23,036 nucleotides of DNA, taken from contig CANDEX010000020.1 of the NCBI GenBank assembly GCA_947383875.1, positions 1 to 23,036 of the forward strand. Direction: 5' to 3'. How positions within the stretch are numbered: the first letter of the stretch is position 1; each line of letters opens with the position of its first letter. Position numbers and translations under genes: made by a program. This DNA is from an uncultured Azospirillum sp. Lineage in GTDB: Bacteria > Pseudomonadota > Alphaproteobacteria > RF32 > CAG-239. A model generated the notes under the pieces. It was not told the DNA's origin. It saw nothing but the letters and a program-made list of their open reading frames with translations, and did not search any database. Below are positions 1 to 5,446 of the stretch, in pieces.

Positions 1-200
1 ATGAGAGGTGTTTTTTTCTTAGTCTAATCACTATAGATACTTGGATGAAGATAATTGGAAATTGCTTTTGCTCAATGGGCGCACCCGGCATTCGGGAATG
101 CTGCTTGTTATTCTACCTCTTGACATTAGAAAAAAATTGTGTACATTATTAGACGAAAATTTATAATTTATCTATTATTCACCATTAAATTTTTTTTCAT
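1..200 (+). promoter_or_regulatory. Upstream region with sigma-70-like promoter for the first gene
   Basis: No convincing gene is seen in this stretch. A sigma-70-like promoter is present: TTGACA at 120-125, a 16-base spacer and TACATT at 142-147. This predicts transcription from about 154 and an untranslated leader of about 45 bases before the ATG at 201. The -35 box matches the consensus perfectly and the -10 box matches four of six positions. A short hairpin (GCATTC/GAATGC, 88-101) lies just upstream. Short open frames on both strands through 3-152 have no start or ribosome site worth reporting, and the upstream gene is outside the window. Confidence 0.5.
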
Positions 201-752
201 ATGAAAAATTTACAAAAATTGCAGGAAGTAGCAGAAGTGCTTGCCGCTTTGGATTTGAAGTCATCTTTTCCCGAAGCCTTGGAAGTTATAAGAGACAAAA
301 TGCTCGAACTTGAAGAGCTTCCGCTGACAGTAGTTTACGCTTTGCCGCAGCAAGGTGGTTCACCTTTACTGTGTGAGACCAAAACTTTTTGTCCCAGTTT
401 GCCTTGTTTGGCTGTTCGTCTCGGGCAATATTGTCTGGATTGCACCGTCAACTGGAAGACCGGTTGGGAAAAAGAGCTGGCTGCCAGGCGTGAAGACAAA
501 GATGCTCCGATGTGGCAGTTGCCGTCGTTGGCTGTTTTGACACATCTCAGCAAAAAGGTGGCCGATGTCAATAAGGTTCTGGAGAAGTTCGGGCTGCATC
601 TGTTGCACCGCGGCTGGTATCGTTCCTGTGAAAAATATGAGAACGGCGAAACAAAAGTGTTTAATATCATCACCGGAAAGGTTGCTCCGGAATCGGAAGT
701 CAGACGGTATGATATATGCGCCAGACTCTGCTATTTTGCGGAGAGTAAATGA
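201..752 (+). CDS. Hypothetical cysteine-rich protein, 183 aa
   Basis: I do not recognise this family. The protein has no signal peptide or membrane segment and looks cytoplasmic. The first 45 residues are helical and charged. Residues about 58-81 hold five cysteines in a compact stretch (CETKTFC, PSLPC, YCLDC), and three more lie near the C-terminus (RSCEKYE, YDICARLC). That spacing could bind zinc or an iron-sulfur cluster, but this is inference. The gene is monocistronic, with the promoter at 120-147 and the terminator at 760-790. No clear Shine-Dalgarno sequence precedes the ATG at 201; an internal ATG at 300 has a weak AAGAGA upstream. Codon use resembles the neighbours. Confidence 0.75.
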   Translation: MKNLQKLQEVAEVLAALDLKSSFPEALEVIRDKMLELEELPLTVVYALPQQGGSPLLCETKTFCPSLPCLAVRLGQYCLDCTVNWKTGWEKELAARREDKDAPMWQLPSLAVLTHLSKKVADVNKVLEKFGLHLLHRGWYRSCEKYENGETKVFNIITGKVAPESEVRRYDICARLCYFAESK

Positions 753-759
753 GAAAAAA

Positions 760-790
760 GGGCTGGATTTTATAATCCGGCTCTTTTTTT
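760..790. terminator. Bidirectional intrinsic terminator between convergent genes
   Basis: A ten-base-pair stem pairs 760-769 (GGGCTGGATT) with 774-783 (AATCCGGCTC), including two G-T wobbles, around a four-base loop. Seven T residues (784-790) follow on the plus strand. On the minus strand the stem is followed by the complement of six A residues at 754-759. It sits between the stop of the gene at 201-752 and the stop of the convergent gene at 792, so it can end both transcripts. Confidence 0.85.
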
Positions 791-791
791 G

Positions 792-1115
792 TCAGTCGTG
801 GGGCAGGGTTTTGTTGTTGGCCTGGTAAATATAAGAAATGATTTCGGCGACAGCGGCAAAAGCTTCTAACGGAATTTCACTGTCAATGTCTACAGCTTTT
901 AATATTTGTATTAAATCGGCATCCTGACGAATCTCAATACCTTCATCAATTGCTATTTGTATAATCTTTTCAGCTATTTGTCCTTGTCCTTTGGCTAAGA
1001 CGTGCGGTGCGTTATGTTGTGACGGCTCATAGCCAAGTGCCACCGCATAAGCTGGGGATAACCCGTTGTCGGCGTTGTTATTCTGAGGGGTTCTGTTATT
1101 ATCAGTTTCAGACAT
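792..1115 (-). CDS. Orphan FlhB C-terminal-domain protein (FlhX/EscU-YscU-HrcU family)
   Basis: This 107-residue protein matches the cytoplasmic domain of FlhB, the substrate-specificity switch of the flagellar type III export apparatus, without FlhB's four membrane helices. After an Asn-rich N-terminal segment of about 20 residues it reads SPAYAVALGYEP, then APHVLAKGQGQIAEKI, a central IEIRQDADL segment, and EIPLEAFAAVAEIISYIY. In full FlhB this region begins at the self-cleaving NPTH motif; here that position reads LSPA, so no autocleavage is expected. Stand-alone copies called FlhX are known in epsilonproteobacteria, where they can substitute for the cleaved fragment. The ATG at 1115 is preferred over a TTG at 1121 because AAGGA lies six bases upstream of it. 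The gene is divergent from flgB, which supports a flagellar role. Confidence 0.8.
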   Translation of the reverse strand: MSETDNNRTPQNNNADNGLSPAYAVALGYEPSQHNAPHVLAKGQGQIAEKIIQIAIDEGIEIRQDADLIQILKAVDIDSEIPLEAFAAVAEIISYIYQANNKTLPHD

Positions 1116-1140
1116 ATGCAATCCTTACAAATGATTTATT

Positions 1141-1169
1141 ATTGTAAGCGTCCGATACGGGAATTGCAA
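1141..1169 (-). promoter_or_regulatory. Sigma-70-like promoter for the FlhB-like gene
   Basis: Reading the minus strand, TTGCAA (1169-1164), a 17-base spacer and TACAAT (1146-1141) precede the FlhB-like gene, with a predicted start near 1134. The -10 box matches five of six positions, the -35 box four of six, and the spacing is ideal. Confidence 0.45.
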
Positions 1170-1179
1170 TGCTTTTATT

Positions 1180-1195
1180 TGGCATATTTATTGCA
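1180..1195 (+). promoter_or_regulatory. Sigma-54-type promoter for flgB-flgC-fliE
   Basis: TGGCATATTTATTGCA has the invariant GG (1181-1182) and GC (1193-1194) separated by exactly ten bases, as required for sigma-54 holoenzyme. It also retains TGGCA in the -24 element and TTGCA in the -12 element. Transcription should start about a dozen bases past the GC, leaving roughly 40 bases of leader before flgB. Sigma-54 control of rod and hook operons is established in alphaproteobacteria such as Caulobacter. No activator-binding site was identified. Confidence 0.65.
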
Positions 1196-1247
1196 TCTGT
1201 TTGGTTATGTTGGGGAACGTAACCTTTTAAAATGGGGAGGTTTATCG

Positions 1248-1652
1248 ATGGATTTAAATAATCTGTCACTTTTTAGTATGGCAAACACGCAAATGGCTTA
1301 TCTGACAAAACGTCAGCAGGTCTTGGCGACAAATATTGCCAATGCCAATACTCCCGATTATCTGCCTCAGGATGTAGAAAAACCTAGTTTTGCCAATGTT
1401 TTACGGACTTCTTCCGTTAAAATGGCTGTGACCAATGAGAAACATCTTCGCGGTTTGCCTTCTCAACACAGTCAGTTCAGAGTATTTACGCCTAAGCCTG
1501 ATACGGCTTTAACTATTGATGGTAATGGTGTGGTGTTGGAAGATCAATTAAATGAAGCAAGCAAAACTAAAAGTGATTATAACCGGATGTTGACGATTTA
1601 CGGCAAATATAAGACGATGCTGCAAACCGCTAACACCAAGATTAATGTGTAA
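1248..1652 (+). CDS. flgB: Flagellar basal-body rod protein FlgB
   Basis: FlgB forms part of the proximal rod of the flagellar basal body and is exported through the flagellar type III system. The 134-residue product has the family's usual length. Its N-terminal rod signature reads TKRQQVLATNIANANTPDY, with the conserved N-x-A-N-x-x-T-P-x-Y pattern, and the C-terminal heptad-like helix ends SDYNRMLTIYGKYKTMLQTA. The ATG at 1248 is chosen because GGGGAGG (1234-1240) lies seven bases upstream. An in-frame ATG at 1116 would add 44 residues foreign to the family and would start upstream of the sigma-54 promoter. It is the first gene of a three-gene rod operon with flgC 10 bases downstream. Confidence 0.95.
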   Translation: MDLNNLSLFSMANTQMAYLTKRQQVLATNIANANTPDYLPQDVEKPSFANVLRTSSVKMAVTNEKHLRGLPSQHSQFRVFTPKPDTALTIDGNGVVLEDQLNEASKTKSDYNRMLTIYGKYKTMLQTANTKINV

Positions 1653-1662
1653 AGGAACGTAG

Positions 1663-2076
1663 ATGGCGGGGAATTTGTCCGTTAGTGCTGATATTGCCGT
1701 TTCAGGAATGAAAGCTCAGTCTCAACGATTGAGAATCATTTCTGAGAATATGGCTAATGCCGATTCGGTCGGAACACGTCCCGGAGAGGCTCCTTATAGA
1801 CGTCAGGTTGTGACGTTTCAGGATTATATTGATAAAGAAACCGGTGCCAGAATGGTGAAAGTGGCAAAAGTTGTGCCGGATAATTCTCAGTTTCCGCTTA
1901 AATATGATCCGAAAAACCCGTTGGCTGATGCTCGTGGTTATGTGGCTCAGCCCAATGTTAATCCGTTGATTGAAATGATGGATATGAAAGAAGCGCAACG
2001 TTCATATGATGCTAATTTAAATATGATGCAGACAGCACGGGATATGAATGCCAAGGTTTTGGATTTGTTAAAATAA
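1663..2076 (+). CDS. flgC: Flagellar basal-body rod protein FlgC
   Basis: FlgC is the second proximal rod component of the basal body. This 137-residue protein begins with the rod-family helix (DIAVSGMKAQSQRLRIISENMANADS), followed by PYRRQVVTFQ. It ends with the typical C-terminal signature NVNPLIEMMDMKEAQRSYDANL and TARDMNAKVLDLLK. Length and both terminal motifs are normal for FlgC. AAAGGAACGTAG precedes the ATG. The gene lies 10 bases after flgB and 12 before fliE, so all three are almost certainly co-transcribed and made together for early rod assembly. Confidence 0.95.
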   Translation: MAGNLSVSADIAVSGMKAQSQRLRIISENMANADSVGTRPGEAPYRRQVVTFQDYIDKETGARMVKVAKVVPDNSQFPLKYDPKNPLADARGYVAQPNVNPLIEMMDMKEAQRSYDANLNMMQTARDMNAKVLDLLK

Positions 2077-2088
2077 TGGGGATGAATT

Positions 2089-2409
2089 GTGACTAGCAGT
2101 ATTTCTAATGCATTAAATGCTTATCAGCAGGCTCTCACTCGTATAGGTGCGAAACTGCCAGCGGAGGAAAACGCTCCGATATCTTCCGGACAATCAGATT
2201 TTCAGGAAATGGTTACCTCTGCGATGACTAATGCCGTTGATCTTGGTAAGAAAGCCGAGGCCGTTTCTCTTCAAGGTATTGCCGGAAAAGCCGATATTCA
2301 AGACGTGGTTCTTGCTGTATCAAATGCCGAGATGGCTTTGGAGACGGTTGTTGCAGTCAGAGATACTGCGATTAAGGCTTATAAAGAAATTATGCAGATG
2401 CCCGTCTAG
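2089..2409 (+). CDS. fliE: Flagellar hook-basal body complex protein FliE
   Basis: FliE joins the MS ring to the proximal rod and is one of the first substrates of flagellar export. The 106-residue product ends with the diagnostic FliE C-terminus: DIQDVVLAVSNAEMALET, then VAVRDTAIKAYKEIMQMPV. It starts at GTG 2089; the nearby ATG at 2082 runs into a stop after four codons, and GGGG at 2078-2081 supplies the ribosome site. It closes the flgB-flgC-fliE operon. The fliQ-flhB-fliR genes that sometimes follow in alphaproteobacteria are absent; a large palindrome begins two bases after the stop codon. Confidence 0.93.
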   Translation: MTSSISNALNAYQQALTRIGAKLPAEENAPISSGQSDFQEMVTSAMTNAVDLGKKAEAVSLQGIAGKADIQDVVLAVSNAEMALETVVAVRDTAIKAYKEIMQMPV

Positions 2410-2410
2410 A

Positions 2411-2534
2411 TAAAATTTGTATAACGGTCTGCTAATACAGATTTAGCGGGTTGAGAAAATGCTCATGTACTATTATGTACACTCCGCTTTTCTCACCCTA
2501 AAATCTTATTATCAGACTCGTTCTCCAAATTTTA
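2411..2534. repeat. 124-nt imperfect palindrome directly after fliE
   Basis: The arms pair almost from end to end. TAAAATTT (2411-2418) pairs with AAATTTTA (2527-2534), and AACG (2423-2426) with CGTT (2519-2522). GTCTG..TAATA..AGATTT (2427-2444) pairs with its complement (2501-2517), and GGGTTGAGAAAA (2448-2459) with TTTTCTCACCC (2488-2498). The tip is a second hairpin, TGTAC (2466-2470) with GTACA (2477-2481). Small bulges interrupt the arms. There is no T tract after it, so it is not a simple intrinsic terminator. It could be a dispersed palindromic element or an RNA hairpin that protects the rod-operon transcript. Confidence 0.75.
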
Positions 2535-2725
2535 TGTTTCATTTAATGTCGAAAAAAAATTATCGGTGCATCAAGCTCATTCTATGACTTTTATAGTGAA
2601 ATAGTTCTGCTGCTTCCGCTTTTTTCTTATTTGTTTACCTTGTTATTTAAGTTTCAGTTTTTTGTATTTTGATATCCCAATTTTTTTGTTTAATATTTAA
2701 AAGTGTTGAATAGTGCAAAAAAGTC
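2535..2725. other. AT-rich intergenic stretch with nothing identified
   Basis: This stretch is strongly AT-rich with T-runs on the plus strand. I see no reading frame with a ribosome site, no RNA gene and no convincing inverted repeat between the palindrome and the tRNA-Leu promoter. Confidence 0.5.
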
Positions 2726-2753
2726 TTGATTAATTGTTTTACTTGGGTTAAAT
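2726..2753 (+). promoter_or_regulatory. Candidate promoter of tRNA-Leu
   Basis: TTGATT (2726-2731), a 16-base spacer and TTAAAT (2748-2753) match the sigma-70 pattern at four and five positions. A start near 2760 would leave a short leader before the tRNA at 2776. The surrounding DNA is very AT-rich, which raises the chance of a coincidental match. Confidence 0.4.
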
Positions 2754-2775
2754 CATTCTTGTTTTTGTTATTTGT

Positions 2776-2861
2776 GCGGCCGTGGCGAAATTGGTAGACG
2801 CGTAACGTTGAGGTCGTTATGAGCTAAGCTCATGGAAGTTCAAGTCTTCTCGGCCGCACCA
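2776..2861 (+). tRNA. tRNA-Leu (anticodon GAG), CCA encoded
   Basis: The acceptor stem GCGGCCG (2776-2782) pairs with CGGCCGC (2851-2857), followed by discriminator A and an encoded CCA (2859-2861). The anticodon stem TAACG/CGTTA carries the loop TTGAGGT, giving anticodon GAG for the CUC and CUU leucine codons. A long class II variable arm (TGAGCT/AGCTCA) is present, as expected for leucine. The T arm is GGAAG-TTCAAGT-CTTCT. The last 15 bases of the gene are repeated at 189-base intervals downstream. Confidence 0.96.
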
Positions 2862-2903
2862 AACCTAAGCTGGATTAGAGCTTGGGGCTTGAGAGGAGTA
2901 AAG

Positions 2904-2981
2904 ATGTGTTTTGGCACAGAAGACTATTCCCTCAAAGATGTAACGCTCACTGCGGTCACTGTCGTTGACCTGGTTCGCTAA
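2904..2981 (+). CDS. Possible 25-residue peptide in repeat unit 1
   Basis: An ATG at 2904 opens 25 codons ending in TAA at 2979-2981. GAGAGGAG (2891-2898) lies five bases upstream, one of the best Shine-Dalgarno sequences in the window. The peptide starts MCFGTEDYSLKDV and ends TVVDLVR. I recognise no family. The last third overlaps a GGTCA/TGACC hairpin (2954-2970), so the codons may only reflect RNA structure. The strong ribosome site and position inside a tRNA-linked repeat recall the small Tpr protein of the E. coli tyrT repeats, though there is no sequence resemblance that I can see. Confidence 0.35.
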   Translation: MCFGTEDYSLKDVTLTAVTVVDLVR

Positions 2982-2999
2982 CATCTCAAGGATTGTTTC

Positions 3000-3029
3000 A
3001 TAAAAACTCAACATCGGTTGACTTTTTAT
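3000..3029 (+). other. Hairpin near the end of repeat unit 1
   Basis: ATAAAAACTCAAC (3000-3012) pairs with GTTGACTTTTTAT (3017-3029) around the loop ATCG, with twelve of thirteen positions paired. It ends about six bases before the repeated tRNA 3' end. An identical hairpin occurs in unit 2 at 3189-3218. The T-run in the descending arm gives a weak terminator-like look, but the core is only five pairs, so a processing or stabilising structure is equally possible. Confidence 0.6.
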
Positions 3030-3092
3030 TCACAATTCTCGGCCGCACCAAACCTAAGCTGGATTAGAGCTTGGGGCTTGAGAGGAGTAAAG

Positions 3093-3170
3093 ATGTGTTT
3101 TGGCACAGAAGACTATTCCCTCAAAGATGTAACGCTCACTGCGGTCACTGTCGTTGACCTGGTTCGCTAA
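3093..3170 (+). CDS. Possible 25-residue peptide in repeat unit 2
   Basis: This is an exact second copy of the 25-codon frame at 2904-2981, 189 bases downstream, with the same ribosome site five bases before the ATG. The third, partial repeat unit stops before this frame, so only two copies exist. See the unit 1 entry for what it might be. Confidence 0.35.
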   Translation: MCFGTEDYSLKDVTLTAVTVVDLVR

Positions 3171-3308
3171 CATCTCAAGGATTGTTTCATAAAAACTCAA
3201 CATCGGTTGACTTTTTATTCACAATTCTCGGCCGCACCAAACCTAAGCTGGATTAGAGCTTGACCAACTGCACGGTGGTAGCGATAAATGGTTTTGGAGA
3301 AAGAATTT

Positions 3309-3365
3309 ATGATAACAAGAGCAGACAAGTTTATTAAATCCGTTAAGGATTTATTTTTTTATTGA
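3309..3365 (+). CDS. Possible 18-codon leader peptide overlapping a terminator
   Basis: ATG at 3309 with GGAG (3296-3299) nine bases upstream opens an 18-residue peptide, MITRADKFIKSVKDLFFY, ending in TGA at 3363-3365. Its last codons run through the terminator stem and T tract at 3336-3360, so a ribosome translating it would melt the hairpin. It lies about 70 bases upstream of mgtE. It could be a leader peptide tuning read-through into mgtE, or a chance frame. I cannot distinguish these from sequence alone. Confidence 0.25.
   Translation: MITRADKFIKSVKDLFFY
3336..3360 (+). terminator. Intrinsic terminator of the tRNA-Leu/repeat transcript
   Basis: AAATCC (3336-3341) pairs with GGATTT (3347-3352) around GTTAA, followed by A and seven T residues (3354-3360). 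The stem is short and AT-rich, so termination may be partial. It is the first terminator after the tRNA and its repeats. Confidence 0.65.
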
Positions 3366-3394
3366 GAAACAATTAGGGAATTATGCCATAGGCT

Positions 3395-3400
3395 TATAAC
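3395..3400 (+). promoter_or_regulatory. Weak candidate -10 element for mgtE
   Basis: TATAAC (3395-3400) matches five of six -10 positions and would start transcription near 3407, about 30 bases before mgtE. No good -35 element lies at the right distance, so mgtE may instead depend on another sigma factor, an activator, or read-through from the tRNA unit. Confidence 0.25.
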
Positions 3401-3437
3401 TTTCAGCGTAAACTGATTTTTGATAAGGGAGGGGGAT

Positions 3438-4862
3438 GTGAAAAAAAATATTAAGAAGCATAAACCGAACTCCCGGTTCAAAAATAAACATCATTCCCAG
3501 CAACAGTTTAATCAGCAGCAATTTTTAGGTATTGGCCCGAAGATTATTAATTCTATTCTCATCGGATTGAATGAGAAGGATTATATTCATGTACGCAAGA
3601 TCGTCGATGGTTTGGATGAATATGAACTGGCCAGCCTGATTGAGAATCTGGGGTTGCATGATCGGCAAAAGCTGGTTGAAGTATTGGGTGATCGGATTAA
3701 TCCCGATGTTTTTCCCGAATTAAATGAAGTTGTTCAAGAGCAAATTATTGATTCTATGGATGAAAATCAAATCGTCCATATCGTCAATGAACTGAATTCT
3801 GATGAAGCGGTTGAAATTCTGGAACATATGGATGATGATGAGCAAAAGAGCATTATCAGCCAGTTGTCGCCGGAGTTAAAATATCAGGTTCAATCTTCTT
3901 TAAGTTATCCGGAAGACTCTGCGGGCCGTATTATGGTTCGTGAGTTTGTCAGTATGCCCGATAATTGGACGGTTAAGGAAGCCAAGCAATATTTGTTGAG
4001 TGATGAGAAACTGCCGGAAGAGTTTTATACGATTTTTCTGACCGATGAGAAAATGCGGCCGACTGGGGAAATTGCTCTTGATAAGTTGTTGCGTGCCAAG
4101 GCTGCTGAAAAATTGAGCGATATTATGGACGGCGAAATTGTGCCGTTAAGTGTTGATACCGACCAAGAAGAAGTGGCACATATGTTTCGTGAATATGGTT
4201 GGATGTCTGCAGAAGTGGTTGATGCCAAAGGGCGGCTTATCGGTGTGATTAATATTGACGATGTTGTTGATATTATTCATGAAGAAGTGTCTGAAGATAT
4301 TATGCTGTTGTCCGGTGCCGAAGAGGGAGATGTTTATAAATCTCCGGTCAGTATTTTTAAATCGCGGTCGGTGTGGTTGATTACCAATTTATTTGCAACG
4401 ATTTTGGCATCTTCGGTAGTGAAAGGCTTTCAAGATATGATTGCGCAATTATCGTTATTGGCCGTTTTAATGCCGATAGTGGCTTCAATGGGCGGAACAA
4501 CAGGCAATCAAACTTTAGCGGTAGCGGTCAGAGCTTTAGCGACCAAAGAGTTGACCTCTTGCAATACTTTGCGGACGATTTTTAAGGAATTTTTGGTCGG
4601 ATTAATGAACGGTTTGTTGTTTGCTGTATTAATTGCGGCAATTACTTGGTTTTTGTTTCGTGATGAAAAGATATGTTTGATTATTGCTTTGGCAATGTTG
4701 TGTAATTTAACATTAGCTAGTTTGGCCGGCATCCTTATTCCGTTGATTTTGAATAAGTTTAAGGCTGATCCGGCAATTTCTTCCGGCGTGTTTTTGATTG
4801 CTTTGACTGATTCTGGCGGATATTTTGTGTTTTTAGGCTTAGCCAAGCTGTTGTTATTCTAA
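3438..4862 (+). CDS. mgtE: Magnesium transporter MgtE
   Basis: MgtE is an inner-membrane Mg2+ channel gated by its cytoplasmic domains. After a basic, Gln-rich tail of about 35 residues comes the superhelical MgtE N domain (to roughly residue 140), then two CBS domains (about 140-270; SVDTDQEEVAHMFREYGW and GRLIGVINIDDVVDII in the second). Five membrane helices follow. The pore region carries PIVASMGGTTGNQTLAVAVR, and the last helix TDSGGYFVFLGLA, whose Asp corresponds to the Mg2+-binding Asp of the family. Length is 474 residues from GTG 3438, chosen because GGAGG (3428-3432) lies five bases upstream; an upstream in-frame TTG at 3420 has no ribosome site. It appears to be a single-gene unit. 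Confidence 0.95.
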   Translation: MKKNIKKHKPNSRFKNKHHSQQQFNQQQFLGIGPKIINSILIGLNEKDYIHVRKIVDGLDEYELASLIENLGLHDRQKLVEVLGDRINPDVFPELNEVVQEQIIDSMDENQIVHIVNELNSDEAVEILEHMDDDEQKSIISQLSPELKYQVQSSLSYPEDSAGRIMVREFVSMPDNWTVKEAKQYLLSDEKLPEEFYTIFLTDEKMRPTGEIALDKLLRAKAAEKLSDIMDGEIVPLSVDTDQEEVAHMFREYGWMSAEVVDAKGRLIGVINIDDVVDIIHEEVSEDIMLLSGAEEGDVYKSPVSIFKSRSVWLITNLFATILASSVVKGFQDMIAQLSLLAVLMPIVASMGGTTGNQTLAVAVRALATKELTSCNTLRTIFKEFLVGLMNGLLFAVLIAAITWFLFRDEKICLIIALAMLCNLTLASLAGILIPLILNKFKADPAISSGVFLIALTDSGGYFVFLGLAKLLLF

Positions 4863-4913
4863 AATATCTGTTTATTTCTTATTTCAACGCTTTGTTTATT
4901 TTAAATATCGCTC

Positions 4914-4919
4914 TATAAT
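4914..4919 (+). promoter_or_regulatory. Candidate promoter of the lspA-to-glycosylase operon
   Basis: A perfect -10 box TATAAT sits at 4914-4919 with a weak -35 (TTGTTT) 16 bases upstream. It would start transcription near 4926, about 29 bases before lspA. All genes from lspA to 12611 are spaced by 24 bases or less or overlap, so this could drive the whole block. Confidence 0.5.
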
Positions 4920-4954
4920 GTCAGGCAGATTGGGCTATTATAAGGAGTTAGACT

Positions 4955-5422
4955 TTGTTGTTAGGGTTAATTACCGCCGCTATTGTTTTGGTGTTGGATC
5001 AAGCCAGTAAATATTGGATTTTGAATGACGTTCTGGATGATAAGGCTATGATTATCTTTACGCCGTTTTTTTCACTGGTCAGAGCGTGGAATACCGGTGT
5101 CAGCTTTTCGATGTTTAATAATTGGGGGATGAGCGGCGTTGTTATCTTATCCTTGGTCGCATTTACTATAATTGCCTTTTTAATCAATTGGTTACGAAAG
5201 GAACCTTCTAAAACAGTTCAAGTTTCCTTAGGGTTTATTATTGGCGGAGCACTCGGAAATGTTATTGATCGTGTACGATTAGGTGCCGTGTTTGATTTTC
5301 TTGATTTCAGCATCGGTGAATATCATTGGCCGGCATTTAATGTTGCGGACAGTTTTATTTGTGTCGGTGCAATTATGGTTATTATGCACGGGATGCTGGA
5401 TAAAAAGCAGCCGGAAGCTTGA
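4955..5422 (+). CDS. lspA: Lipoprotein signal peptidase (signal peptidase II)
   Basis: LspA cleaves the signal peptide from diacylglyceryl-modified prolipoproteins in the inner membrane. The 155-residue protein has four membrane segments and all family motifs: LDQASKYW near the N-terminus, RAWNTGVSFS, GNVIDR containing catalytic Asp105, and FNVADS containing catalytic Asp132. The 27-residue spacing of the two aspartates matches E. coli LspA. The start is TTG at 4955 with AAGGAG (4942-4947) seven bases upstream; a second TTG follows immediately. It leads an operon in which the next gene encodes one of its likely substrates. Confidence 0.95.
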   Translation: MLLGLITAAIVLVLDQASKYWILNDVLDDKAMIIFTPFFSLVRAWNTGVSFSMFNNWGMSGVVILSLVAFTIIAFLINWLRKEPSKTVQVSLGFIIGGALGNVIDRVRLGAVFDFLDFSIGEYHWPAFNVADSFICVGAIMVIMHGMLDKKQPEA

Positions 5423-5446
5423 GTTGTTAATATAAAGGAAGATAAA

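Larger units (their letters stand above)
2847..3262 (+). repeat. 189-bp tandem repeats re-creating the 3' end of tRNA-Leu (2.2 copies)
   Basis: Two full units of 189 bases (2847-3035 and 3036-3224) appear identical base for base, and a third, partial unit of 38 bases follows (3225-3262). Every unit starts with TTCTCGGCCGCACCA, the 15-base 3' end of tRNA-Leu including CCA; in the first unit this is the tRNA itself. The rest of the unit holds a 25-codon reading frame behind a strong ribosome site, then an AT-rich hairpin. The arrangement resembles the 178-bp repeats behind E. coli tyrT, each of which starts with the tRNA-Tyr 3' end and is cut from the tRNA precursor. The primary transcript presumably covers tRNA and repeats and stops at 3336-3360. 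Confidence 0.92.

Noticed and set aside
3..152. Open frames on both strands at the left edge
   Set aside because: No start with ribosome site, odd composition, and they overlap a good promoter; could be chance.
1116..1247. Upstream in-frame ATG extending FlgB by 44 residues
   Set aside because: No ribosome site, sequence foreign to FlgB, and it would begin upstream of the sigma-54 promoter; the ATG at 1248 has GGGGAGG.
3000..3029. Hairpin in the repeat as a true intrinsic terminator
   Set aside because: The core is only five pairs plus A/T pairs, with no separate T tract after the stem; a better terminator lies at 3336-3360.
2847..3262. CRISPR array or integron-like array
   Set aside because: Units are contiguous 189-bp copies with no unique spacers, anchored on a tRNA 3' end, and there are no cas or integrase genes.
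3420..3437. TTG start for MgtE adding six residues
   Set aside because: No ribosome site precedes it; the GTG at 3438 has GGAGG at ideal distance within that segment.
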